A DNA stretch of 64,000 bases, from positions 106,523 to 170,522 of the forward strand of contig NW_004443536.1 of NCBI RefSeq assembly GCF_000330505.1. Direction: 5' to 3'. This stretch comes from Entamoeba invadens IP1 (taxonomy: Eukaryota; Evosea; Mastigamoebida; Endamoebidae). The number at the start of each line of letters is the position of its first letter. Within the stretch, counting starts at the first letter, position 1. Positions 11,190-21,206 of this stretch are shown piece by piece. The position numbers were made by a program, and so were the translations under genes. The notes under the pieces are model-generated. The model was not told the DNA's origin. It searched no databases and saw nothing but the letters and a program-made list of their open reading frames with translations.

Positions 11190-12771
11190 ATATATCTTAC
11201 TGTTCTTGAGAAGAAAAAGGTTTTTGAATGGCACGAAGAACAACCAGATATTTCTGCAGTCTAAATGTTTATTGTGGTTTCAACAAATTATAAAGGAAAG
11301 TATTAACAGAAAAAACAAAAAGAATTTTTAAATCAAAATTTAAAATAGACAGAGACAGAAAAATAGTAAGGTTATTATGAGAGTTTTGAACCCAGCATTG
11401 GAAGAAGCAATAATCCAGTACTTGGGTGAATTGGCAGATAACAACACTCCAATCAACTGTCAATTATTACGTTTAATGGCGATAGATTTGTGCAAATGTA
11501 TATAGGATTTCAAATGCTTGGTTGGACGGCTTTCTAAACTATGTTCAAGAAAAGGATTTCATGTTGCCACAAGACATGGTGAAGCAAACTCTGTTTATAC
11601 GAACAAGTACACAACTGAGTTGGAACTTTTGAAACATGAAATTGAGTTGTTCAATTTGAAGGATGTATGGAATGCTGATGAAACAGCACTGTTTTACCAT
11701 TTAATGCTTCAAAGAACACCTGAAAAGAGTATCAAGGCTTATGGCGTCAAAAAATATATAGAACATTTGACAACGATGGCATGCTGTTCTTTGTCAGGTG
11801 AGAAAAAAACTTTTCTTCATTGGCGAACCAGAGACTCCACATTGGATAAGAAAAAATTCATAACTAAAATATTTTTACTTTTTACAGAAAACGCATGGAT
11901 GACAAAAAACTTGTTTCAAAAATGGTTACTATAACGGGACAAGCAATTTATCGAACTTGACAGTTTCATTTACTTATTAGTAGACAATGCTCATTCACAT
12001 GAATTATTATTATTTTACTTGACTAAAAGAATGGAAGATGAAACAAACTATATATACATCGAAAAGAACGACAAGAATCAGCACATGAACAAAGTTCGTT
12101 TGACTCATATTACAATTCAATGGCTCCATCTCAACACCACATTAGAGTTCCAACCAATTGATGCGGGTATCATCAACTACTTTAAAACCCGTTACAGAAC
12201 ACAACTGATTATGAGATGTATTTAAAATTGGAAAAAGGCAAAAACCAATGGAACTGTTTACACGCCTCCCAACATACAAATTGATGAAGCAATTAGAATT
12301 GCATTGAGCTGTTGGGAAAACAATGTGACAAAAGATACAATAACAAATTGTTGGGCATATGCTATGTTTAAAGACCCAACTGTTAGACAATTTTCCCAAA
12401 CATTGTTTGAAAAAAGTCAAATACAACAAGATGAAGAATACCAATTAACCTATGATATTAGAACAATTTAAATATTTGAAAAAGTGCCACTATTGTTGAC
12501 AAAAAGAGAAAAAATGGGTGATGTAACACAAACTTTGACACAAAAACGAATTGAAATACAACAAATTGTTGACCAGTTAAAAGACGTCGAGCAACAACTC
12601 CAGCATTTGCTCTATATTAAACAAGATCTTAATTCAAAAAGAATTGAACTTATCGGTCAAAACTCTGATTTGGAAGTCAGATTTTCTCACTTTTTTAATT
12701 TAGTAGTTGGTCTTTTTTATAGTATAGTAATGTATGGCGGTATGGTTTGGTGGTTGCCTTGGTATGGTTAG
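11190..12771 (+). pseudogene. Degenerate pogo/Tigger-type (DDE_1) transposase
   Basis: Several plus-strand frames together spell a pogo/Tigger transposase. LTVLEKKKVFEWHEEQPDIS (from about 11196, then a stop) is the N-terminal helix-turn-helix. VLNPALEEAIIQYLGE (about 11384) is the CENP-B-like DNA-binding part. The catalytic core follows: NADETALFY (about 11670), LLVDNAHSH (about 11973) and FQPIDAGIINYFKTRYR (about 12150). All three catalytic Asp residues are kept. The C-terminal helix is IDEAIRIALSCWENNVTKDT (about 12280). Stops and frameshifts interrupt it at about 11263, 11500, 11935 and 12223. After the stop at 12469 the same frame continues into a coiled-coil segment (from ATG 12514 to 12769), which may be the original C-terminus or a separate small ORF. 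Confidence 0.85.
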
Positions 12772-13295
12772 AGTACTTTTGGTAAATACAAGATTAGTTC
12801 ATATTATCAATTTTTTTGGTTCAGAATTATTATTTTTATTATTAAAAGTATTATATATTGCATTATCATTTTCAAGTTAAGTTCTATATTTTGAGAGGAG
12901 TATATTCTTCTTTTCTTCTTTTGTAATTTTTGAATTGATTTTTGTTTGACATTTTTTTCTCTTTTTTATATTTTATTACCAAGTCTTAACTTTTTTTGGA
13001 AATAAAAACAAATTTGCATTCGACATTATTATTGTGTGTTTTAGTGACAAAATTATGGGAATAATAATAATAATTATAATAATTGTATTCTATTGGTGTG
13101 TGGGCCACTTTTGGTTGATCAAATCACACACTAATAGAGTCGCATACAAATGGAACCACACACTGATAGTTTTTTATAGTATATTGTTAACTTTTCAAAA
13201 ATGGCGGTTTTTAAATAATCAAATAACACATTGATCAATATGTAAACACAATTGAAAACATATTTATATAAAAAATATTTATTTTACTAATTTAT

Positions 13296-13337
13296 TTAAT
13301 AATTATCATAAAATTCAAATTTCATGATAATTATTAA
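13296..13337. repeat. Short perfect palindrome
   Basis: Arms of 14 bases (13296-13309 and 13324-13337, ttaataattatcat and its complement) flank a 14-base spacer. It would form a hairpin in single-stranded DNA. No function is implied. Confidence 0.6.
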
Positions 13338-13867
13338 CCGTTTTATGATTTGAATGCCAATGTCTTAATATAAAAAATATACGAATAATTCAGTTTATTT
13401 CATAGTACAACCATGTTAAAAATCACGTTTTCAATATATAAGAATGAAAATGATAATGACTTGTAAGTGAGAGTAATAACTAAAATACATTTTCTTAACA
13501 ATCTTTTTCCTTTTCCATTTTATTAAACATCGCAACAATGATGAAAAAAGTTAAGCTGAGACACTGTTCAAATACAACTGTTCGATAATACCTTCAAAAA
13601 TTTACGTTTTTTAAATTGACACAAGATTATAATTTAACACAAGCATTATTTTTATGTTATGTTAAACAAGCAAATTAATACCCAAACTAAAAAAATATTC
13701 TAAGATTATTACAATTAAAAGATTTTTAGCTTGGGATAATTAGCTTAGATATATAAATGTGAGTTTTAAATTGATAATTTGATATTTGTTTTCGATTTTT
13801 TTACAAAGAGTTAACAACAATTGAAACAAATTTTATTATGTAATTATTATTGTACTCAAAAACAACC

Positions 13868-14018
13868 ATAATTAATAATATTTTAAACCATTCTTGATGG
13901 ATTTTATTTAACTTCAAATAATTATATTATTAACGTAAGAGTTAAAAATTTTACCTCTGCAGTCTAAAATTGGTGTTATACAATATTACCAAAAATGGTT
14001 TAAAATATTATTAATTAT
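13868..14018. repeat. MITE-like element: perfect 25-bp inverted repeats
   Basis: The 25 bases at 13868-13892 (beginning ataattaataatatt) are the exact reverse complement of 13994-14018. The spacer of 101 bases has no coding potential. Two perfect 25-bp arms bounding a 151-bp unit in a transposon-rich island suggest a miniature inverted-repeat element. No clear target-site duplication is visible, so a simple palindrome in AT-rich DNA remains possible. Confidence 0.5.
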
Positions 14019-14175
14019 AATTGATTTTAAAAAACAATATGCAGAAGGTTGATTCGGCTGACTGTAAATGTAATTTGTAAATTTTCGTATTTGTGTTCAA
14101 CATTAGAAAGCCGATTCAAGGTCACTTATTTTCTATCCCCTTCCGTTGTGACCTACTGGAAAATACCATTTATTA

Positions 14176-14478
14176 TTATTTACAAAAAAACAAAATAATC
14201 AAAACCATACTTATTTTTTTACAGTTGGTACACATTGTGTGGAAATGGTCATAACAGCACCAAACATCAAATCCCTTACGAAAGCAAACAATGCATTTGA
14301 ATTTAGTACCCGTTTCATTACCAAACATGTCCAAACAATCAGTTTTATTGTTTGGACAACAGAAAAGCAATAAATTCTTTGGATTATTTAATTGGAATAT
14401 ATTGTCACCTTTGATTTTTTTTGATTGTTTCAATAAATACTTCCATTTAAAATAAATATAGTTTGAAATATACAACAC
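14176..14478 (-). other. Open frame with Cys/His-rich zinc-ribbon-like end, possible transposon fragment
   Basis: A 100-codon minus-strand frame without an ATG at its 5' end. Its distal half has FCCPNN, KCIVC, WCCYDHFH and MCTNC, a dense Cys/His pattern like the zinc-binding tail of PiggyBac-type transposases (a C-x2-C run followed by a CF-x2-YH element). The upstream half is Lys/Asn-rich. Given the neighbouring transposon relics, a transposase tail fragment is the best guess, but it could also be a random or unrelated zinc-finger ORF. Confidence 0.3.
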
Positions 14479-14590
14479 TAAATGATATCACTTTATAAAA
14501 AACAACGTGAAAGTGTTTGGATTATAATCAAAAATACAAGTAAATATTTATCATTCACATTTAATGTTTGTTATTATGAAAAATTAAAGA

Positions 14591-14600
14591 ATATTTAAAG
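14591..14600 (+). promoter_or_regulatory. TATA-like box of the 14634 TMK gene
   Basis: Sequence atatttaaag ends 34 bases before the ATG. It resembles the Entamoeba TATA-like consensus (GTATTTAAA followed by G or C) and sits where short 5' UTRs place it. The sister TMK at 41150 has a comparable box at the same distance. Confidence 0.5.
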
Positions 14601-14633
14601 ATCAAATCAAATGATTAGATTAAGCAATACAAT

Positions 14634-17600
14634 ATGATACTGTCAATTATTATTGTAATAGTTAATTCAATGAACTCTTCAACAATATTTTGCCCAAAGG
14701 GTTGTGCCACTAAATGTTTAACTAATAACACATGTGGAAGGTGTATGGTTGGATATGATAATGACAACTCTTGTATGACTTGTGAGTGGTATAATAGAAA
14801 TTTGCATATGACAAGTGTCTACATTAAAAAGGACACAAAATGCACAAGATTTAATTCTTTGATATTAAAAGATTCTTGGCTACCTCCAGAAAAGTTTATT
14901 ACTGAGATAAAAATCGATGAAAAAGTCGTATTTGACATAGATGAGTCAAGTGACATTGACACTAGTTTTTGTTATTATAAGGATCGATATAGATTTGGTA
15001 AGTGGTTCAAGCTGTTATACAACATCAAAAACTCTTCTCATATTCTTTTTGAATTTTCACAATTAAATGTCGATAAGTCGTTGGTTAACATAGATGTCAC
15101 AAATTCTTTGAAAAAACAAAGAGGGGACTGTTACGCACATACAACATCAGAATCAAAAACAAATTCAAAGCAATTATACGTTCCTGTCTTTTCTCCATAT
15201 AATAATGACCCCAAAAGAAACACCGAAGACTTTTATTTTTATATATTCATTCATCTCGGACAATTATCAAAAGCAAAAATCGAGTTAAAAACTCAAGTCC
15301 AAAATAGTCGGATTTTTCCTCCAAGATTTAATTTGACATTGAAAGACACAATGTATTTATCAGAACATCCAGGAAAATTTATTTTATGGAATGTACCATT
15401 TGAAGAACATGGTGCATTTGCGCAACCTATTTGTTTCCCAACTTATAGAATGAAATATATCGCATTCGATATTGAATTCGTTGAAACAGGGAAATTAGTG
15501 ATTGACGCAACTGGTAGTGGAAAGATGAACAATTTACAAGAGTATGATATTGTAAATGGAGATAAAACAACTTTGAAATGTATTCAGTCTTGGAGTGGAA
15601 GACGTCATGGGGTATTCAGTGAAAACGAAAAGGCTGGTGCTTTTGTTTCAATCAGTGCAAACGAAAAAGTTAAGAGACATTTTGCTTTTATCTCTGAGAA
15701 TCAACGCATTAATTTTGTAGTCAAGTTCTATGTAATATGCCATGAAAATTGTAATTATAAACATGGATTTGGGACATGTTTACCAACGATAGGGAAGTGT
15801 AAATGCATTAAAGGTTATGGAGGTTCGAACTGTCACAAATTGTGTTACTATGACAACACCTGGCAGATCTCTCCAAATGATAATTTGTGTTTCTTTGGAT
15901 CTGAAAGGTGTAACGAATACTGTAGATGCGAAGAAGGAACGGTTCTTGTTAATCACAGATGTTTGTCGAAAGAATGTGCACGTGGGGAAATTGGAATTAA
16001 TGATGAGTGTTATCCCAATAGTGAAGGATGCACTCCGACATGCAAGTGTGATTCTTCAAGGGGGTTTTACATGTCATCAACCAAAAGATGTTTGTCAAAA
16101 TTGTGTGGTAATGGGAAGAAAAACACTTATTATGATTACAACGGAAATATTATAAGAACAGAAGAAGTTTGTATGGTTTATTATCTATTATAAAAAACAA
16201 GGAAGTGATGAACTTAATTGTAGTGTGACAATGGAACAAATTGTCAAAAAGATTGTAGATGTATTGACGGGTTTATAACAGATCCAAAAAGTGAAAACGA
16301 TTGTATACACAAAGGACTTTCAGTTGACTTTACAATATTTGTTGTTATTGTAAGTTGTGTATTTGTACCTGCGTTTGTAATGGCGTTTGCCATGTTGATA
16401 TTCTTTATAACACGTTATAAAAAGACCAACATAGAAGTGTTTAAAGAACAACAACCAACATACTATTTCTATATCAGTGGGTCGATAAATAAAAAATTGG
16501 CAAATGAAAGTCTATACTTCATAGATCCAATTACATTGGACTTTGGAAATGGCACAGAAGCAACAGAAATAAATGATACACATTTCCAGCAAATTCAAGT
16601 TAAAAATAAAAGTAGAAACAAATATATGATGGTCATATTTCACACACCAAATACTCCAAAATATGTGTTTCACTTTGATCCACAAGTTGTGATAATGAGA
16701 CCAAGAGCAAGTAGTTGCGTCACATGTTATATGACATTATATTGTACAACTAAGTTGCGAGGGATGAAGATCCCATACACTGTTTGGTTCTCTAAATCCA
16801 AAATTATTTTCAGTGAAATAGCTCTGTTGTTAAAAGACAAGACCTTTGAAACATGGACAAATGTACAACAAAAAAAATTAGAAAAGATTTCTAAAACAGT
16901 TCATAATAGGTTCCATCACTACCTCACAATTTCAACAGATGCGGCGAGTTCGACACATATTGATATGGACGAACTTTCTATTTCAGAGAAGCCAATAGCA
17001 GAAGGAGCGATGGGACGAGTGTATATGGGGAGTTATCGAAGTGTTGCAGTTGCTGTGAAGCAGTTTCGATGGGAGAAATTGGATGAAGACGAAGTTGCTG
17101 AGTTGAAGAAGAATGTTGTTGCTGAGTGTGAGATGATGGCAAAGCTGAGGAATCCGTTCATAGCGAGTTACATTGGGTCAGTGACATACATCCCACAAGT
17201 GTCGATGGTCATCCAATTCTTCATTCTTGGCTCACTTGGTGAATATTTGCGACAAGAGAAAGAAGACTATGTCAAGATGCCATACAAATTGAAAGTGCGG
17301 ATGTTGTTTGACACATCACGTGGAATGCAATTTCTTCATGAGAACAGAATCATGCACTTGGACTTGAAGCCCGACAATTTGTTGGTCAACTCACTTGACT
17401 GTAACAGCGCATGTACTATCAAAATCACAGACTTTGGAACATCGCGATTCAAAAAGAAATCAATTACTAACAGCGAAGACAAGGGACTTGGCACACCTAT
17501 CTATGCAGCACCTGAGACTTTCAAAGACGAATACACGTTTGCTGGTGATGTCTATTCATTTGCTATCACAGCATGGGAACTCTATTACCAAGTCGAACCA

Positions 17601-17891
17601 TATGCACAACTTAAATCGATATTCGACATCAAAAGACACGTCGAAGAAGGAAAAAGACTCTCTTTTGATCAAAACATCCCACCACTTTATAGAAAATTGG
17701 TTGAGGAATGCTGGAGAGCTGATCCTAAAGATCGCCCTAACTTCGACAAAGTGACAGCAAAACTTGTGAAAGTAGACGAAGAAGACTCACAACAATTTTA
17801 CTTAAATATTCAAAATGAGATGGACAATCTCAATCTCATTATTGAGAAACGGAGTGAGCGTGTGAAAAGGAGTTTGCATGAGATAAGTTGA
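14634..17891 (+). CDS. Transmembrane receptor-like kinase, EGF-like stalk (one intron)
   Basis: Exons 14634-16166 and 16224-17891; the 57-base intron starts GTTTGT and ends TAG, and the join keeps frame (1066 aa). The ORF that runs past 16166 ends in intron sequence. The N-terminus is a signal peptide. The ectodomain has a Cys-poor middle (about 90-365) and a Cys-rich EGF-like stalk (about 370-535). The membrane segment is at about 547-575. A juxtamembrane beta-sandwich-like region (about 595-700, LDFGN, VKNKSRNKYM, FDPQVVIMRP) precedes the kinase (about 765-1030). Kinase motifs are AEGAMGRVY (first loop Gly replaced by Ala), VAVKQF, HLDLKPDN (HRD is HLD) and DFGTSR. Catalytic Lys and Asp are present, so activity is plausible. 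The kinase is nearly identical to that of 41150-44507. Confidence 0.9.
16935..17680 (+). repeat. 746-bp duplicate block, copy 1 (kinase domain)
   Basis: By line-by-line reading this block matches 43554-44299 base for base. It covers most of the kinase domain. Sequence diverges abruptly on both sides although the flanks are still homologous. A second identical patch of 79 bases occurs upstream at 16611-16689, matching 43230-43308 at the same offset of 26619. Confidence 0.9.
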
Positions 17892-18240
17892 TTGTGTTTT
17901 TTAATTGATTATTCACAAGACAATTTCTTAAATAAATAAGAAAACAAATCATCACATATAATTTCCACTTTTTTGTTTAAACAAATAATCACGAAAATAG
18001 ATCTGACGTCCTTAAAAAAGATAAAGAATGAAAAAGTAGTTTCGTAATTTTTCGAGCGTTTTATTGTTTTTTTTGGTCTTTAGAAACAATTAAATATAGA
18101 ATAAAATATTAAATATTATAGTAAATCAAAATGAGAAAATTTTGTAATGGAAAGTGTCAAACCATCATTAGTAGAAAGTAGAAGAGGGAAGATTGTGGAA
18201 CCAGAATGAAAGGACACTTAAAACTTGAAAACAAAGTTTG
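17892..18240. other. Spacer with a possible upstream ORF
   Basis: AT-rich spacer. A 20-codon ORF starts at ATG 18147 and stops at 18207-18209, and another ATG at 18207 (frame stop at 18240) lies just before the next gene. They may be upstream ORFs or lie outside the transcript. Confidence 0.3.
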
Positions 18241-19113
18241 ATGCAAAAGAGTGTGGAATGCCTTTGTGGCAATATCTCGATCAGTTTTAGAGAACCTCCG
18301 CCGACTTTCATTGTGTCTGTCAAAGACCCATTCGAATGGGAAGACCCTCACCCAATCACTTCATTTAGTGTTGATATGACGTACTTCCAAATGGTTTCGA
18401 TCAGACAAACAGCTACTTGTTTGATATATAAATGCTTAAACTGTGGTGATGACTGTTGTTGTGTTAAAGGCAATGAAGGCGTGTTGAATAAGGAGTTGTT
18501 TAATAATGAGAATAGAAGAAAGGATATGAAATATAGTGAAACGTTCAAAGTGTACACATTGGACAAAGAGAGCGAAAGCAAAGACAAGAACGCACAAGTA
18601 ATTGACAAACTCGACGAACAACTTGAACGCATTTTGATGAACAAAAAACAGGAGAAAATCGATGTTTTATTCAAAGAGAAGGAGAGGAAAATTAGAGAAT
18701 TTGTCAATTCACAGGAAGAGCTTTTTGAGGCACAAAGAAGTATCGTAAATAGTGAGTATGAAACAGTGAGAAACGACTTCAAGGAGATTCACAAAACAAC
18801 CACCGCGCAACCACAACAACCAGAAAAATTGAAGCGAGTGAAGACATGGGAAGCACCCATCAAAATTCGAGTTAACACTTCGAAAGAAGTCTTTGAGTTT
18901 GATGAGGAACAAAATGAGGAAATCAGTGGAAACGAAATTGCAAAGAGTGAGACCAAAGTTGATGTCCCAATAGTCCAACGAGGTGTTGTGCAATTCCATG
19001 ATGTAGCGCCGTGTTGCAGTGTTCCAATGCGACTGCCATCAACCGAAATCGAAGAGGAGTCGTTCGAGGAGTTTGCAACTTCCAAAAATATAAACACCCA
19101 ATTCAACAAATAA
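18241..19113 (+). CDS. Unknown protein with N-terminal Cys motif and central coiled coil
   Basis: The ATG at 18241 gives 290 aa; the frame itself opens one codon earlier with TTG. I do not recognise the family. Near the N-terminus CLCGNISISF (about residues 8-17) and KCLNCGDDCCC (about 70-80) suggest a zinc-binding fold with paired CxC/CxxC ligands, reminiscent of Mss4/GFA-type beta folds, but this is only an impression. Residues about 115-185 are Glu/Lys-rich and heptad-like (coiled coil). The C-terminal third is acidic and probably disordered. No signal peptide or membrane segment. Likely cytosolic. Other readings are possible. Confidence 0.7.
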   Translation: MQKSVECLCGNISISFREPPPTFIVSVKDPFEWEDPHPITSFSVDMTYFQMVSIRQTATCLIYKCLNCGDDCCCVKGNEGVLNKELFNNENRRKDMKYSETFKVYTLDKESESKDKNAQVIDKLDEQLERILMNKKQEKIDVLFKEKERKIREFVNSQEELFEAQRSIVNSEYETVRNDFKEIHKTTTAQPQQPEKLKRVKTWEAPIKIRVNTSKEVFEFDEEQNEEISGNEIAKSETKVDVPIVQRGVVQFHDVAPCCSVPMRLPSTEIEEESFEEFATSKNINTQFNK

Positions 19114-19297
19114 ACAATAATTGATGTGAGTATGTATTAATTTTTATTGATACAGCACATACTTTGATAGGAATCGTAACTGAATTAAATTACTTACAAC
19201 AATAATATATTCGATGTATACCATTGGAATAAGTGTGCGACGAACACATTCAAGAACAACAGCAATTAAATTAATAAACACAAGAAGCTCAAACACT

Positions 19298-20956
19298 TCA
19301 ATCGGACACAAAGAAACAAGTAACGAAATGGATCATCTCAAAGCAAATGTCGATTGCTCCTAAAACAAACAAAACTTTTGCAATAAACGCACTCGAGAGA
19401 TACTTGATGAAATACTTTGTGACGTGCATCCCAACACCAAACACCTTTTGCACGTGTTTCACAGACACAAATTGAATGAGCGAGGGAATCATCCCACCAA
19501 TGACTGTAGCAGACATACCAACAATTGAGAGTATTTTCTTTGCATCGTTGTACACCACACAGAGTAGAATTGGTATAATCGACACTCCCGCGCGAATTAA
19601 AATATCAAGCCACATGTGATATATAATGAATGTCTGTATATTGAAGAATCGATAAATTGACTGTGCGGCAAATGCAACCATCGATGGGTAAATTGAGATT
19701 GTTGTGATGAGTGGAAGTAACATGATAAGCACCCTGATGACCATTGCCCACACCGTCGACTTCTGGGTTGCAGTCTCCTGTTCCCACCCCGATCCAAGCC
19801 CCGTGTATGCCATCCAAATGTCTTTCATGATCCCTGTCTTGTATGTGAAGAACAAGTTCATCAATGACAATATGAAATAGATCAGAAAACATATGAGATC
19901 AACAATAAGAGTGTATCTAAGTGGGTGTTTTGTATATGATTGTGTTGTCGACTCGATCACTGTATTACAATTGATCAACGAGAAGAATGACACAGACAAC
20001 ATCGACCCATATCTGCATAATGGCCACCACCAATCTTCATCATCAGAAGCGCTTGAAGTGTTGGCTATATTAGAGTTGTTCGATCCAATGAAAAAGATGA
20101 TTAGTGTTGTGTACATCAGTACTAATGCCAATATCCTATACCTTTTCATTAATTCAAATCTCTCGACTTCCGCATTACATGTGCATCAAAACAAACAAAA
20201 AGAAGACAAGTTGCAGCCTTTTGAAGAGTTTAGGGTTCACCACTGACAGCACCACAAAGAGTATTAAAAATCCAATTGTGAGTCCGTAGTAGCCCAAGCA
20301 CACTTCAGTGGACGTTGGTGCTCCAATGATCAACGACACAATCGAGCAGTTGAATGACTCTTTAAACCCAAAAGACTTGATGATCTTGTCAAGGGAGTTA
20401 TAACAGAAAGAGAGAGAACACCACAACGCAAAGAGGAGATAAGACAACGATACAAAAAACGAGAGGATCCGCCCTTTGCCGTACAAGTAGAACGAAAGCA
20501 TCCGCGGGAAGTCAAACATGATTTGTCTGTCTGTTATTCTTGTTGTATTATACTCCTGTTATTACTACAACTCTTCAAAGTATGCATATGAAGTCTACAC
20601 AATTCAATAAAGACAAACCCAACCTCATTCTTCGGAAACCCACCCATTTCGAGTGCAAGTGCGGCCCCAGACGTCCTTGCCATTGAGTCGAAGATATACA
20701 ACGTTGATAACACGATATTGATAAACACAAAGAAAAAGGTCAGAGATGAGAGTATCAATTTACACTCAACGAAGATGTCAAGTAACATGATCAGTCCTAT
20801 TCCCAAAGTGCCGTTGAACACATTGACAATAAACATGAAAGTCCCCATATTCTTTTCTGCTCGGAGTGGCGTTTGGAAGGAGTTTGCTGTTGCAAAGAAT
20901 GAATTAAAAATCGTGTTCGAATCTGTTTTGATCAATGGGAGTGTCTCGTCCATCAT
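19298..20956 (-). CDS. Amino-acid/auxin-permease-type transporter (two introns)
   Basis: Reconstructed as exons 20956-20572, 20530-20197 and 20141-19298 on the minus strand, giving 520 aa in frame. Intron 1 is 41 bases (GTTGTA to CAG), intron 2 is 55 bases (GTTTGT to AAG). The spliced junction reads LVFFLYRILALV. About eleven hydrophobic helices follow an N-terminal cytosolic tail (MMDETLPLIKTDS). The first helix region, FIVNVFNGTLGIGLIML, carries the helix-breaking NxxxGxGxL pattern of AAAP/SLC38-type amino-acid transporters, and a later SFFSLINCNT segment fits helix 5. It is a probable H+- or Na+-coupled amino-acid permease of the plasma or a vacuolar membrane. Substrate cannot be read from sequence. 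The short first intron is the least certain part. Confidence 0.75.
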
Positions 20957-21206
20957 TTGCTTGTCTAAACATTTAGAGTTTCATTACAAAAATCCATCGA
21001 AGACCAAAGACATTCTATTCCACAATTTATAGTTTCAATTTACTCTTAATTTACTAGTAACTCATCGAGTTAAAATATTAATAAAATAATACTATTAAAT
21101 AAGAAATGTTATTTCTGGGTATAACAAGAACTTTTCAAATGAAGAAGAAAATTTTGTAGGAAGAAAGAAGTTACTTAAGTGAACACAAAAAGGCATTACC
21201 ACCTTA

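Larger units (their letters stand above)
12772..14175. other. Gene-free AT-rich tract
   Basis: About 1.4 kb of low-complexity AT-rich DNA with poly-A and poly-T runs and two inverted repeats listed separately. The only open frames are short, lack Entamoeba-like codon use and are built of simple repeats. I see no gene in it. Confidence 0.6.

Noticed and set aside
13034..13234. A 66-codon frame rich in Ile
   Set aside because: It is built from an (ata)n simple repeat in AT-rich DNA and has no start context or conservation signal.
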